Source: Pseudoduganella buxea (GTDB taxonomy: Bacteria > Pseudomonadota > Gammaproteobacteria > Burkholderiales > Burkholderiaceae_D). Taken from it: DNA of 64,000 bases. Positions 53,482 to 61,854 of the stretch are shown piece after piece. The position numbers and the translations under genes were made by a program. The notes beneath the pieces were generated by a model, which was not told the DNA's origin, did not search any database, and worked only from the letters and a program-made list of their open reading frames with translations. Each line of letters opens with the position of its first letter. Position 1 is the stretch's first letter. The stretch lies in the NCBI RefSeq assembly GCF_009720835.1, contig NZ_WNKZ01000009.1, forward strand, positions 39,883 through 103,882. The letters run 5' to 3'.

Positions 53482-54591
53482 TTATTCCGTTGCGCCCTTC
53501 GCCAGCGCCGACTCGCGGCCCTTGGCGGCATCCTGCTGGCGCAGTGCGCGCTCGCTTGGCGACATCATTGTTGGCCAGCCGATCATATGCTGCTCGGCAA
53601 TTTCAGCCAGGGCCGTGATCCAGTGCGGTGTTTCGTTCAGGCAAGGAATGTACTGGAACTGCTTGCCGCCATTTTCCAGGAAGTCGTGGCGCACCTCCAT
53701 GGCGATTTCTTCCAGGGTTTCCAGGCAATCGCTGGTAAAGCCGGGACAGATGACGTCGAGCCGGCGTACGCCGTCGCGCGCCAGCTGGGCCACGGTGGGT
53801 GCCGTGTATGGCTGCAGCCACTCGGCCTTGCCGAAGCGGGACTGGAACGTCACCAGGTAATCCTCGGGCTTCAGTTTCAAGCGGGCTGCCAGCAGCCGGG
53901 CTGTCTTGTGGCATTCGCAGTGGTAGGGGTCGCCCAGCAGCAATGTGCGCTTGGGCACGCCGTGGAAACTCATCACGAGCTTTTCGCCACGGCCGTGCGC
54001 GTCCCAGTGCGCCAGCACGCTCTGGCGCAACGCTTCGATATAACCCTCGTGGTCATGGTAATTGCGTATCAGCCGCAGCTCGGGAATATTGCGGATCTTG
54101 CGGTAGTGGGCGAACACGGCATCCCAGATCGAGCCAGTGGTGGTGCCGGAATACTGGGGGTAGGCCGGCAGGATGGCGATGCGCTCGCAACCGTCCGCCT
54201 TCAGCCGCGCCAGCACGTCCGGCAGCGACGGCGAACCGTAGCGCATCGCCATTGCAACCGTCACTTCGCCATGACCGCGCGCGCGCAGCGCGTCATGCAG
54301 CAGCATCGCCTGGTTGCTGGTGTGCACCCGCAGCGGCGAGCCGTCGCGGGTCCAGATGGACGCGTATTTTTTTGCCGACGCGCCGGAGCGGAACGGCAGG
54401 ATGACCCCGTTCAGGATGAACCACCACACGGCGCGGGGAATCTCGACGACGCGGGGATCGGACAGGAACTGCTTCAGGTAGCGCCGCACGGCGCCGCGGG
54501 TGGGCTCGTCGGGCGTGCCCAGGTTGACCAGCACGATGGCGCTGCCGCTGACGGCGCCGTGCTGGTGGGGTGGTTCTTTGGCGAATGACAT
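53482..54591 (-). CDS. hemH: Ferrochelatase
   Basis: A 369-residue ferrochelatase, which inserts ferrous iron into protoporphyrin IX, the last step of heme synthesis. The start AIVLVNLGTPDEPTRGAVRRYL and the active-site histidine in VMSFHGVPKR are typical, as is the glutamate in ICPGFTSDCLETLEEI. Length is normal for Proteobacteria. It lies upstream of grpE in the same direction, an order common in betaproteobacteria, with a 271-base gap holding the heat-shock control sites. Confidence 0.95.
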   Translation of the reverse strand: MSFAKEPPHQHGAVSGSAIVLVNLGTPDEPTRGAVRRYLKQFLSDPRVVEIPRAVWWFILNGVILPFRSGASAKKYASIWTRDGSPLRVHTSNQAMLLHDALRARGHGEVTVAMAMRYGSPSLPDVLARLKADGCERIAILPAYPQYSGTTTGSIWDAVFAHYRKIRNIPELRLIRNYHDHEGYIEALRQSVLAHWDAHGRGEKLVMSFHGVPKRTLLLGDPYHCECHKTARLLAARLKLKPEDYLVTFQSRFGKAEWLQPYTAPTVAQLARDGVRRLDVICPGFTSDCLETLEEIAMEVRHDFLENGGKQFQYIPCLNETPHWITALAEIAEQHMIGWPTMMSPSERALRQQDAAKGRESALAKGATE

Positions 54592-54747
54592 GGCTGGGGT
54601 GGGATTGACTCGGATGGACAGCCATTATATGCCGCGCCACGGCCGAGCCGCTGCGGGAACGCCGGGCGCTCGCCGGCAAAATCGGTCGACGCGGCATATT
54701 GCCGGTTTTATCATTGGTATTTACAGATAAATAACAGGATGGTTAGC

Positions 54748-55524
54748 ATGACGAAAGCCTCCGCCCTATCCGTGTTGCGCTGCGTGCTGGCTGTGGTCGG
54801 CGGCATGACGGCCATCGCGGCGCCCGCCCAGGAGGCGAGCCTGGTGCTTGCCGGATACCAGTTTGCTTACCGCGAACGTATCGAAACGGCTCCCGGCGAC
54901 CTGCATGGCGAAACGACGGGGCAGATCGTCATCACCCGTCTCGACGGCAACGACACCGTCTACCTGGAACGCACGCACTTGCGGCCCGGCTGCGGCAGCG
55001 AGCCGACCATCGCCCCGATCGGGCCGGACGTCGTCGCCCTGTGCGGCCACCAGGGCGGCCGGCACTACACGAGAAAGCTGTTCCGGCTCGCGCCGCGGCC
55101 AGTGCCGCTGGCACAGATCGACTACTTCGACACCCCGGCCGCCATCACGGTCGACCCGGACGGCAAGCTGCGCACCCGCGTGTTGCGGCGCGACCTGTTC
55201 GGCTTGCCGGGACCGGTGTATTTTCCGTTCGTCCATGTACTGAACGACGGCATGGTGGTACAGGCCTTCGCGCCCGACTTCAGCGCCGGCGCCCGGCCCC
55301 ATTATCTCGACTATTACCAGGAACTGAAACGGCAGGCCCAACCCGCCCTCCGCTATCGCGAGATGGCTGCGGCGCTGGTGGCGACAGGCAATACGGCGTT
55401 TGCCTGCCGCGAACTGGCCGCATTGCAGCGCGCGCTGCCGGCCACCGTCGACCTGGCGGCATGGCTGCGGGAACTACCGGCCGCCTATCCCGCCTTCGAG
55501 GGGCAGCCCTGCCCGGGACATTAG
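54748..55524 (+). CDS. Secreted protein of unknown function
   Basis: A 258-residue protein with a signal peptide (about 1-28, ending APAQ). The mature part has alternating short beta-like stretches and four or more Cys (RPGCGSEPTI, ALCGHQGG, FACREL, GQPCPG), which could form disulfides in the periplasm. I do not recognise a family. The ATG at 54748 has ACAGG at good distance; ATG 54739 is too close to it. Codon use matches its neighbours. It stands alone between hemH (divergent) and the converging RcnB-like gene. Confidence 0.65.
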   Translation: MTKASALSVLRCVLAVVGGMTAIAAPAQEASLVLAGYQFAYRERIETAPGDLHGETTGQIVITRLDGNDTVYLERTHLRPGCGSEPTIAPIGPDVVALCGHQGGRHYTRKLFRLAPRPVPLAQIDYFDTPAAITVDPDGKLRTRVLRRDLFGLPGPVYFPFVHVLNDGMVVQAFAPDFSAGARPHYLDYYQELKRQAQPALRYREMAAALVATGNTAFACRELAALQRALPATVDLAAWLRELPAAYPAFEGQPCPGH

Positions 55525-55655
55525 GGACAGCCGTCTTGCCGATATGTTCGCGCTGGCTTTATTGCCCAAAAACCGGTGTCGGATACGGTTTCCAAGCCAC
55601 TGCGGCAGACCGGGCAGTTGCTCCGCGATGTGTTGCCCATGTGTCCTCACACGCG

Positions 55656-56081
55656 TCAGCACTTGCTGTGGAGTCGGCAGGCTTGCTTGCGGTGGCGCTG
55701 CAGGATGACTTTGGAGATGTGGCCGCTGCGGACGTCGACCAGGGCGAAATCGTTGCCGGTGCGGACCCAGCGGTGGCCGCGCCACGGGGCGGGCAGGTCG
55801 TTGGCGCGCCAGTTGCCGACGTCGTAGCGCTGGTGCCAGTAATAGCGCGGCAGCACTTCGCCCCGGTGGATATCGTGGCAGGGGCCGGCGCCGCCGGCAC
55901 GGCGGTGGGGTCGGTGATTGCGCTCGTGCTTCCACGGGTCGCTGTAGTCGCACTGCTGGCGGGCGTGGCGCTCGTGGTGTTCGTGACGGTCGTAGCGGCC
56001 AGCGCCGGCAGCATGGGCATGGACGATGCTGGTGGCAAGGCAAAGCGCGGTGGCGGCGATGGCGAGGAAGGAGGTTTTCAT
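55656..56081 (-). CDS. RcnB-family periplasmic protein
   Basis: A 141-residue exported protein. The signal peptide covers about 1-24 (ending HAHAA). A His/Arg-rich stretch (RYDRHEHHERHARQ) follows, and then the RcnB domain: EVLPRYYWHQRYDVGNWRAN, PPWRGHRW-like LPAPWRGHRWVRTGND and FALVDVRSGHISKVI. E. coli RcnB modulates nickel/cobalt homeostasis in the periplasm, but many homologues have no known role. Start ATG 56081 has GGAGG close by on the opposite reading; the codons upstream do not look coding. Confidence 0.78.
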   Translation of the reverse strand: MKTSFLAIAATALCLATSIVHAHAAGAGRYDRHEHHERHARQQCDYSDPWKHERNHRPHRRAGGAGPCHDIHRGEVLPRYYWHQRYDVGNWRANDLPAPWRGHRWVRTGNDFALVDVRSGHISKVILQRHRKQACRLHSKC

Positions 56082-56219
56082 GGCACGGTGCGGATGAGCT
56101 GGCGATGACTTCATTACACCGGAGCCGCCCCGCCCGCACCAGTGGTGAAACGGTAAGTACTGTTACAAGAAATGTCCGGCCACCAGCAGCACTGCCCTGC
56201 GCGGTGGCCGAGGTGCCTG

Positions 56220-57866
56220 TCAGGACGCCAGCAGCTCGCGCGCGTGCTTGCGCGTGGTGGCCGTGATTTCCAGCCCGCCCAGCATGCGCGCCACTTCCTC
56301 GACGCGGGCCTTGGCATCGAGCACTTCGATGCGCGAGGCCGTCTTGCCATTGTCGAGCGTGCTTTTCGCCACCTGGAAGTGGCTGTTGCCCTGGCTGGCT
56401 ACCTGCGGCAGGTGGGTCACGCACAGCACCTGCCGTTCCTGGCCCAGGCGTTTCAAGAGGCGCCCCACGACTTCGGCCACGCCGCCGCCGATGCCGCTGT
56501 CGACTTCGTCGAAGATCAGGGTCGGCACCGTCGTTGCGTGCGAGGTGATGACGGAAATGGCCAGCGAGATGCGCGCCAGTTCGCCGCCCGAGGCCACTTT
56601 CGCCAGCGGGCGGGGCGCCACGCCGGCGTGACCGGCCACCATGAATTCGACCTGTTCCAGGCCCTTGGCGGACGGCTCGGACGGATGCAGCGCCACTTCG
56701 AAGCGCCCGCCCGTCATGTTCAAATCCTGCATTGCTTTCGTGACGGCCTCGCCCAGGGCCCGCGCCGCCGTGGCGCGCTGGGCCGACAGCAGTTTCGCCA
56801 CCTCCAGATAGTCCGCCTTCAGCTTCTGTTCCTGCTTGCGCAGGCCGTCCATGTCGGTGGCATCGGCCAGGCGCGCCAGCTGTTCGGCCAGGCGGGCGTG
56901 CTCGGCCGGCAGCTCATCCGCGTCGACGCGGAACTTGCGCGCCGCCGAATGCAGCGCTTCCATGCGCGCATCGACCTGGCGCAGCCGCTCGGGGTCCAGC
57001 TCGACGCGGTCCAGGTAGGTGTTGAGCGCGTACACGGATTCCTGCAGCTGGATGCGGGCCGATTCGATCAGGTCCACCACGGGCTGCAGTTCCGTATCGA
57101 CCGACACCAGCTTGGCCAGCTTCTGGTTCAGCGAGGCCAGTTGCGACACGATGGGCTGCTCTTCCGATTCGGAGATGACGGACAGAGCTTCCTGCGCGCC
57201 TTCGAGCAGGCTGGCCGCGTGGGACAGGCGGCTGTGCTCGTTGCCGATCTCGGTCCACTCGCCCGGCTTGGCGGCCAGCTTGTCGAGCTCGCCCACCTGC
57301 CATTCGATGCGTTCGCGTTCCAGCAGCACGTTGGCGGCATTCGTTTCGAATTCCTCCAGCTGTTTCGCCACGCCGCGCCAGGCCTTGTAGGCAATCGACA
57401 CGTCGCGCACATTGGCGCCGGCCTGGTTGTCCAGCAGCTCGCGCTGCGCTTCCGTCTTCAGCAGCGACTGGTGGGCGTGCTGGCCATGGATGTCGACCAG
57501 CAGGTCGCCCAGCTCGCGCAATTGCGCGGCCGTGGCGGCCACGCCGTTGATGTACGCCTTCGAGCGGCCGGCATTGTCGATCACGCGGCGCAGCAGCGCA
57601 CCGCCATCCTCGGAAGTGAACTCATGCGCGTCGAGCCAGGCCTGGGCCTGGGCCGTGACGGCGAAGTCGGCCGTGATGTCGGCGCGGCTGGCGCCTTCGC
57701 GCACGATGGACGCATCGCCCCGGCCACCCAGCGCCAGGGTGAGCGCGTCGATCAGGATCGACTTGCCGGCACCCGTCTCGCCCGTAAACACCGTGAAGCC
57801 GGCGGAAAATTCCAGTTCAATTACATCGACAATGACGAAGTCGCGGATGGACAGTGTACGAAGCAT
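56220..57866 (-). CDS. recN: DNA repair protein RecN
   Basis: A 548-residue SMC-like ATPase used in double-strand break repair. Walker A is FTGETGAGKSILIDAL at the N-terminus, long coiled-coil arms fill the middle (about 160-360), and the signature/Walker B are SGGELARISLAISVI and LIFDEVDSGIGG. The gene follows nadK by 14 bases. In many bacteria recN is strongly SOS-induced; a LexA-like box lies upstream of nadK (58930-58945), which would cover both genes. Confidence 0.96.
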   Translation of the reverse strand: MLRTLSIRDFVIVDVIELEFSAGFTVFTGETGAGKSILIDALTLALGGRGDASIVREGASRADITADFAVTAQAQAWLDAHEFTSEDGGALLRRVIDNAGRSKAYINGVAATAAQLRELGDLLVDIHGQHAHQSLLKTEAQRELLDNQAGANVRDVSIAYKAWRGVAKQLEEFETNAANVLLERERIEWQVGELDKLAAKPGEWTEIGNEHSRLSHAASLLEGAQEALSVISESEEQPIVSQLASLNQKLAKLVSVDTELQPVVDLIESARIQLQESVYALNTYLDRVELDPERLRQVDARMEALHSAARKFRVDADELPAEHARLAEQLARLADATDMDGLRKQEQKLKADYLEVAKLLSAQRATAARALGEAVTKAMQDLNMTGGRFEVALHPSEPSAKGLEQVEFMVAGHAGVAPRPLAKVASGGELARISLAISVITSHATTVPTLIFDEVDSGIGGGVAEVVGRLLKRLGQERQVLCVTHLPQVASQGNSHFQVAKSTLDNGKTASRIEVLDAKARVEEVARMLGGLEITATTRKHARELLAS

Positions 57867-57880
57867 AGGTTCCAGATTGA

Positions 57881-58792
57881 TCAGATTTTCCCGTCGCCGG
57901 ACGGGTACTCGTTCCAGTGCAGTTTTTCCCGCAGCGTGTTGTAGTAGCTCCAGCCTTCCGGATGCAGGAAGGTGATGGTGTGCGGCGAACGGCGGATGTG
58001 AATGCGGTCCTGCGCCGTCAGGCTGGCGAAGGTCTGCATGTCGAAGTTGACGGTGATGTCGCGGCCGCGCTTGATCTCGATGACGATCTCGCTCGACTCG
58101 GGCAGCACGATGGGCCGGTTCGACAGCGCATGGGGCGCGATCGGCACCAGCACGATGCCGCCCAGCGCCGGATGCAGCAGCGGCCCGCCGGCCGACAGCG
58201 CATACGCCGTCGAGCCCGTGGGCGTGGACACGATCAGCCCGTCCGAGCGCTGGTTGTACATGAAGTGTTCGTCGACATCGACGCGCAGCTCGACCATGCC
58301 GGACCCGGCGCCGCGCGCCACCACCACGTCGTTGACGGCCAGGCCGATGTGGATCGGCTTGCCGTCACGCAGCACGCGCCCTTCCAGCAGCGAGCGGCGT
58401 TCGGCCTTGTGCGTGCCGCCCAGGATCTTGGCCAGCACGGGCAGCATGCCGTCGCGGGGAATATCGGTCATGAAGCCCAGCCGGCCCTGGTTGATGCCGA
58501 TCAGCGGCACCTCGTAGGGTGCCAGCTGGCGCGCAATGCCCAGCATGGTGCCGTCGCCACCCATGACGATGACGACATCGGCCTTCTCGCCGATGCCCTG
58601 CGCGCTCATCGACGGGATGTCCGGCATGTTCAGGTGCTCGGCCGTTTCCGTCTCGAACACGACGCTGTAGCCGGACTGCTTCAGGAAGTCGAGCACATCG
58701 CGCACGGAATCCTCGATGCCGGCCGTATTGGGCCGCACGACCAGCGCGATCGTGTTGTAGATGGACGAAGCGACGGCAGGCGTGGCGGACAT
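57881..58792 (-). CDS. nadK: NAD kinase
   Basis: A 303-residue NAD kinase that phosphorylates NAD to NADP. The GGDG motif is in [17 protein letters not shown], the NE/D substrate site in [12 protein letters not shown], and [19 protein letters not shown] is the other conserved block. It is transcribed with recN, as in E. coli where nadK also precedes recN next to grpE. Confidence 0.96.
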   Translation of the reverse strand: MSATPAVASSIYNTIALVVRPNTAGIEDSVRDVLDFLKQSGYSVVFETETAEHLNMPDIPSMSAQGIGEKADVVIVMGGDGTMLGIARQLAPYEVPLIGINQGRLGFMTDIPRDGMLPVLAKILGGTHKAERRSLLEGRVLRDGKPIHIGLAVNDVVVARGAGSGMVELRVDVDEHFMYNQRSDGLIVSTPTGSTAYALSAGGPLLHPALGGIVLVPIAPHALSNRPIVLPESSEIVIEIKRGRDITVNFDMQTFASLTAQDRIHIRRSPHTITFLHPEGWSYYNTLREKLHWNEYPSGDGKI

Positions 58793-58929
58793 AGAAACTC
58801 AGCAGTTTAAGTAAGAGGCCACCCCTGTGGCGACACGCCGAAGAGTAAACCATTCCAGATTGTTCTGCCACGGGTTCCTCCCGCACGCGACCGCCACCGC
58901 GCCGCTGCACCGGCACGGCGCTGGAAATA

Positions 58930-58945
58930 CTGTATGTTTAGCCAG
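58930..58945 (-). promoter_or_regulatory. LexA-like box upstream of nadK-recN
   Basis: On the minus strand CTGGCTAAACATACAG has one perfect half (ATACAG) and CTGG instead of CTGT at the other end. It lies about 138 bases before nadK in the 199-base gap to the DUF3667 gene (58793-58991), which otherwise shows nothing I can assign. Confidence 0.5.
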
Positions 58946-58991
58946 TATAAGTGCTGCTGGACGGAACCGCAAGCGCCGCCCGGCAGGCGGC

Positions 58992-59972
58992 TCAATGGAA
59001 GAAGGCGACCCCCAGCCCGAGCACGGCCAGCACGGCCGCCACCAGCGAGACCGCGTGCAGCAGCACCAGTACCAGCCAGCGCCACGCCGTGCCCCAGCGC
59101 CCCTTGCGGTAGACGCGCTGCATGGCCCACGGCAGGTAGCCCAGCAGCCAGCAGAACAGCACCAGCTTGACGAAGCCGTCCGGCATCAGCATGAAGGCGC
59201 CGAACATGGCGAAGGCAAAGGCGTTCGTGTGCAGCGCGAACAGCACATGCTCGCCATAGCGCCGCCCCGTGCCCAGGTACAGCAGCTTCAGGTAGAAGGC
59301 GAACAGGGGCATCAGGCAGAACATGGCGTATGGCGCGTACTTGAAGAAACTGGCGTGCAGGATCGCGCCCTGCTCCTTGCGGTCCAGCTTTTCGAAATCG
59401 TCGAAGGCCTGGCGCAGCCCCGGCGCCACCCGTTCCAGCGGCGCCGGCAAGGTGGTGTGGCGCGGCATGTCCGCCGGCAGGTCGTCCGCATCGCCGATGA
59501 CGGGCGCGGCGGGCTTGCCTTGCGCCGGGGCGCTGGCCGTGACCCGGGCATCCTCCGGGCCCATCTGCACCATCTCGGCGCCCGAGAGCTTCATCGCGGC
59601 AAAGAACAGGATGGACAGCGACAGGTACAGCCGCAGCGGCTCGACATAGCGGCGCCGGCGCCCGGCCAGGTATTCATTGGTCAGCGCGCCGGGGCGGAAC
59701 AGCAGGCGCGCGAAGGTGCCCCACAGCCGCCCCTCCAGCGCCACGTAATGGCCGACGAACTCGTGCACGAATTCGAACAGGCTGGGCATGTGCAGCCGCG
59801 TTTCCTGGCCGCAGGCGGCGCAGTAATTGCCGTGCACGGGGGCGTGGCAGTTGCGGCAGTTGGCAGGCACGTCGTGGTGGCCGGCCGGGTCGATCGTCGC
59901 TGGGTTCAAGCTCGTTCCATGGAATGGCGGTGAATTCTCCATGCTAAACATTTCATGCGAAAAATGCATCAT
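58992..59972 (-). CDS. DUF3667 membrane protein with N-terminal zinc ribbon
   Basis: A protein of up to 326 residues. Near the N-terminus CRNCHAPVHGNYCAACGQ is a four-cysteine zinc ribbon. A DUF3667 core follows (FVHEFVGHYVALEGRLWGTFARLLFRPG in part, EYLAGRRRRYVEPLRLYL), then a soluble loop and three to four membrane spans at the C-terminus. The function of the family is unknown. The start is uncertain: ATG at 59972, 59969, 59951 and 59942 are all in frame with no strong ribosome-binding site. It is divergent from the small protein gene that follows. Confidence 0.75.
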   Translation of the reverse strand: MMHFSHEMFSMENSPPFHGTSLNPATIDPAGHHDVPANCRNCHAPVHGNYCAACGQETRLHMPSLFEFVHEFVGHYVALEGRLWGTFARLLFRPGALTNEYLAGRRRRYVEPLRLYLSLSILFFAAMKLSGAEMVQMGPEDARVTASAPAQGKPAAPVIGDADDLPADMPRHTTLPAPLERVAPGLRQAFDDFEKLDRKEQGAILHASFFKYAPYAMFCLMPLFAFYLKLLYLGTGRRYGEHVLFALHTNAFAFAMFGAFMLMPDGFVKLVLFCWLLGYLPWAMQRVYRKGRWGTAWRWLVLVLLHAVSLVAAVLAVLGLGVAFFH

Positions 59973-60068
59973 GGCTTAGGCGCCAAACCAACAGTTCAAG
60001 CGCGCGACCGGGTGCGGGTTTCGTCGATATGATGTGATTCAGTCAAGTTTCATTGGAAGGACACCATC

Positions 60069-60356
60069 ATGAGCACCGAAAACAATCCGAACGATCCGCA
60101 GCCGAACGAACGCGACCGCCAGGTCAATACCGATGTCCAGGTCGGCCAGACGGGCGGCAAGCGCCTGCCGCACGAACGCGACGAGTCGACCCAGGGCGCC
60201 GAACACCAGGTGCCGCGCACCCGCATCCAGCAGGCCGCCGAGGATATCGAACAGGGCCTGGTCGATACGGACCTGCGCGAACAGCGCGGTATCCAGAAGC
60301 CGCCGCCGGACACCGGCGCCGAAGCCAATCCCCTGCCCGGCGTCAAGCGCGACTGA
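60069..60356 (+). CDS. Small hydrophilic, probably disordered protein
   Basis: A 95-residue protein without Cys, Trp, Tyr or Phe, rich in Asn, Gln, Glu, Asp, Arg and Pro. GGAAGGAC lies six bases before the ATG, so translation is likely. It has weak repeats of charged pairs and a C-terminal PPPDTGAEANPLPGVKRD. I recognise no family. Such compositions are seen in stress-related disordered proteins. It is followed after 24 bases by the dehydrogenase gene, so the two may form an operon. Confidence 0.65.
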   Translation: MSTENNPNDPQPNERDRQVNTDVQVGQTGGKRLPHERDESTQGAEHQVPRTRIQQAAEDIEQGLVDTDLREQRGIQKPPPDTGAEANPLPGVKRD

Positions 60357-60380
60357 GCCAACCACCGAGGACCGCATGCC

Positions 60381-61694
60381 ATGAACCGCACTCTCGCCCC
60401 CCTTACCCTTACCCTGCTGCTCGCCGGCGGCGGCGCTGCCGCCCAGGCGCCGCAATACCCGGTGGGCTACGGCCCCAATCCGAAGCTGCCCGAGCCGGAA
60501 AAAAGCCTGATCCCCACCGTCAACGTGGCCGAGACAAACGTATGGAAGGGTGACGAGAAACCCGTGGCCGCCGCCGGCTTCACCGTCACGGCCTATGCGC
60601 GCAACCTGGACCACCCGCGCTGGCTGTACGTGCTGCCCAATGGCGACGTGCTGGTGGCCGAAACCAATGCCCCGCCCAAGCCGGAGGACAGCAAGGGCAT
60701 CAAGGGCAAGATCATGCAGATGCAGATGAAGAAGGCCGGTGCCGTGACGCCGTCCGCCAACCGCATCACCTTGCTGCGCGACGTCGACGCCAACGGCGCG
60801 GCCAAGACACGCCAGGTCTTCCTGAAGAACCTGAACTCGCCGTTCGGCATGGTCCTGGTCGGCAAGGACTTCTACGTCGCCAACTCGGACGCCGTGATGC
60901 GCTTCCCCTACGAGGAAGGCAAGACGGCCATCGCGGCTTCGGGCGTGAAGGTGATGAGCCTGCCCGCCGGCCCCCTGAACCACCACTGGACGAAGAACAT
61001 CACGGCCAGCCCGGACGGCAAGTTCCTGTACATGACGGTGGGCTCGAACAGCAATGTCGCGGAAAACGGCATCGACAAGGAAGAAGGCCGCGCCGCCATC
61101 TGGGAACTGGAACGGGCCACCGGCAAGTCGCGTCTGTTCGCCACGGGCCTGCGCAATCCGAACGGCATGGCGTGGGAACCGAAGACGAAGGCCTTGTGGA
61201 CCGTCGTCAACGAGCGTGACGAGCTGGGCAACGACCTGGTACCGGACTACCTGACGTCGGTGAAGGACGGCGGCTTCTACGGCTGGCCCTACAGCTGGTT
61301 CGGCCAGCATGTGGACGCGCGCGTCAAGGAGCCCCGGCCGGACCTGGTGGCCAAGGCCATCGTGCCGGACTACGCGCTGGGCGCCCACACGGCCTCGCTG
61401 GGCCTGGCCTTCTACGACAGCAACCTCTTCCCCACCAACTACCGGGGTGGCGCCTTCATCGGCATGCACGGCTCGTGGAACCGCAAGCCCCACAGCGGCT
61501 ACAAGGTGGCGTACGTGCCCTTCGCCGACGGCAAGCCGTCCGGCCCGCCGCAGGACTTCCTGGCGGGCTTCCTCGGCAAGGACGAAAAAGCCAAGGGCCG
61601 CCCCGTCGGCGTGGCCGTCGCCAAGGACGGCGCGCTGCTGGTGGCCGACGATGTCGGCAACGTCATCTGGCGCGTGGCGCCTGCGGTGAAATAA
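60381..61694 (+). CDS. Exported PQQ-type sorbosone/sugar dehydrogenase-like protein
   Basis: A 437-residue protein with a signal peptide (about 1-21, ending AAAQA) and a six-bladed beta-propeller of the L-sorbosone dehydrogenase / soluble glucose dehydrogenase type. Visible blocks are [80 protein letters not shown] and [21 protein letters not shown]. Members use PQQ to oxidise aldoses or related aldehydes in the periplasm. No PQQ synthesis genes are in the window. Confidence 0.87.
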   Translation: MNRTLAPLTLTLLLAGGGAAAQAPQYPVGYGPNPKLPEPEKSLIPTVNVAETNVWKGDEKPVAAAGFTVTAYARNLDHPRWLYVLPNGDVLVAETNAPPKPEDSKGIKGKIMQMQMKKAGAVTPSANRITLLRDVDANGAAKTRQVFLKNLNSPFGMVLVGKDFYVANSDAVMRFPYEEGKTAIAASGVKVMSLPAGPLNHHWTKNITASPDGKFLYMTVGSNSNVAENGIDKEEGRAAIWELERATGKSRLFATGLRNPNGMAWEPKTKALWTVVNERDELGNDLVPDYLTSVKDGGFYGWPYSWFGQHVDARVKEPRPDLVAKAIVPDYALGAHTASLGLAFYDSNLFPTNYRGGAFIGMHGSWNRKPHSGYKVAYVPFADGKPSGPPQDFLAGFLGKDEKAKGRPVGVAVAKDGALLVADDVGNVIWRVAPAVK

Positions 61695-61700
61695 GTTCGA

Positions 61701-61728
61701 CTCCGGTGCGGTGCACGCCGTACCGGAG
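61701..61728 (+). terminator. Hairpin behind the dehydrogenase gene
   Basis: CTCCGGT and ACCGGAG, with an inner CGG/CCG pair, form a stable stem seven bases behind the stop. It lacks a T run, so it may act as a 3' mRNA end stabiliser or a Rho-assisted stop. Confidence 0.45.
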
Positions 61729-61825
61729 GGGATCGCCCCCCTCAACCGGAGCGTGGCCCGACATAATCTCTCCGATTGTCACAATCGCGGCAGTAGTCGC
61801 ACCACGCACCATTTTGCTTTATATT

Positions 61826-61849
61826 CCTTGCTTTTTTAGTAAGCAAGGA
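61826..61849 (+). promoter_or_regulatory. Hairpin that covers the ribosome-binding site of the ankyrin gene
   Basis: CCTTGCTT-N7-AAGCAAGG is a perfect 8-bp inverted repeat. Its 3' arm contains AAGGA, the Shine-Dalgarno sequence six bases before the ATG at 61855. If formed, it would limit translation. A possible -10 (TATATT) lies just before it at 61820-61825. Confidence 0.5.
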
Positions 61850-61854
61850 CAGCA

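Noticed and set aside
55411..56108. Plus-strand frame opposite the RcnB-like gene
   Set aside because: The minus-strand product has a signal peptide and RcnB domain; the plus-strand frame is Val/Ala-rich without motifs and overlaps the end of the secreted protein gene.
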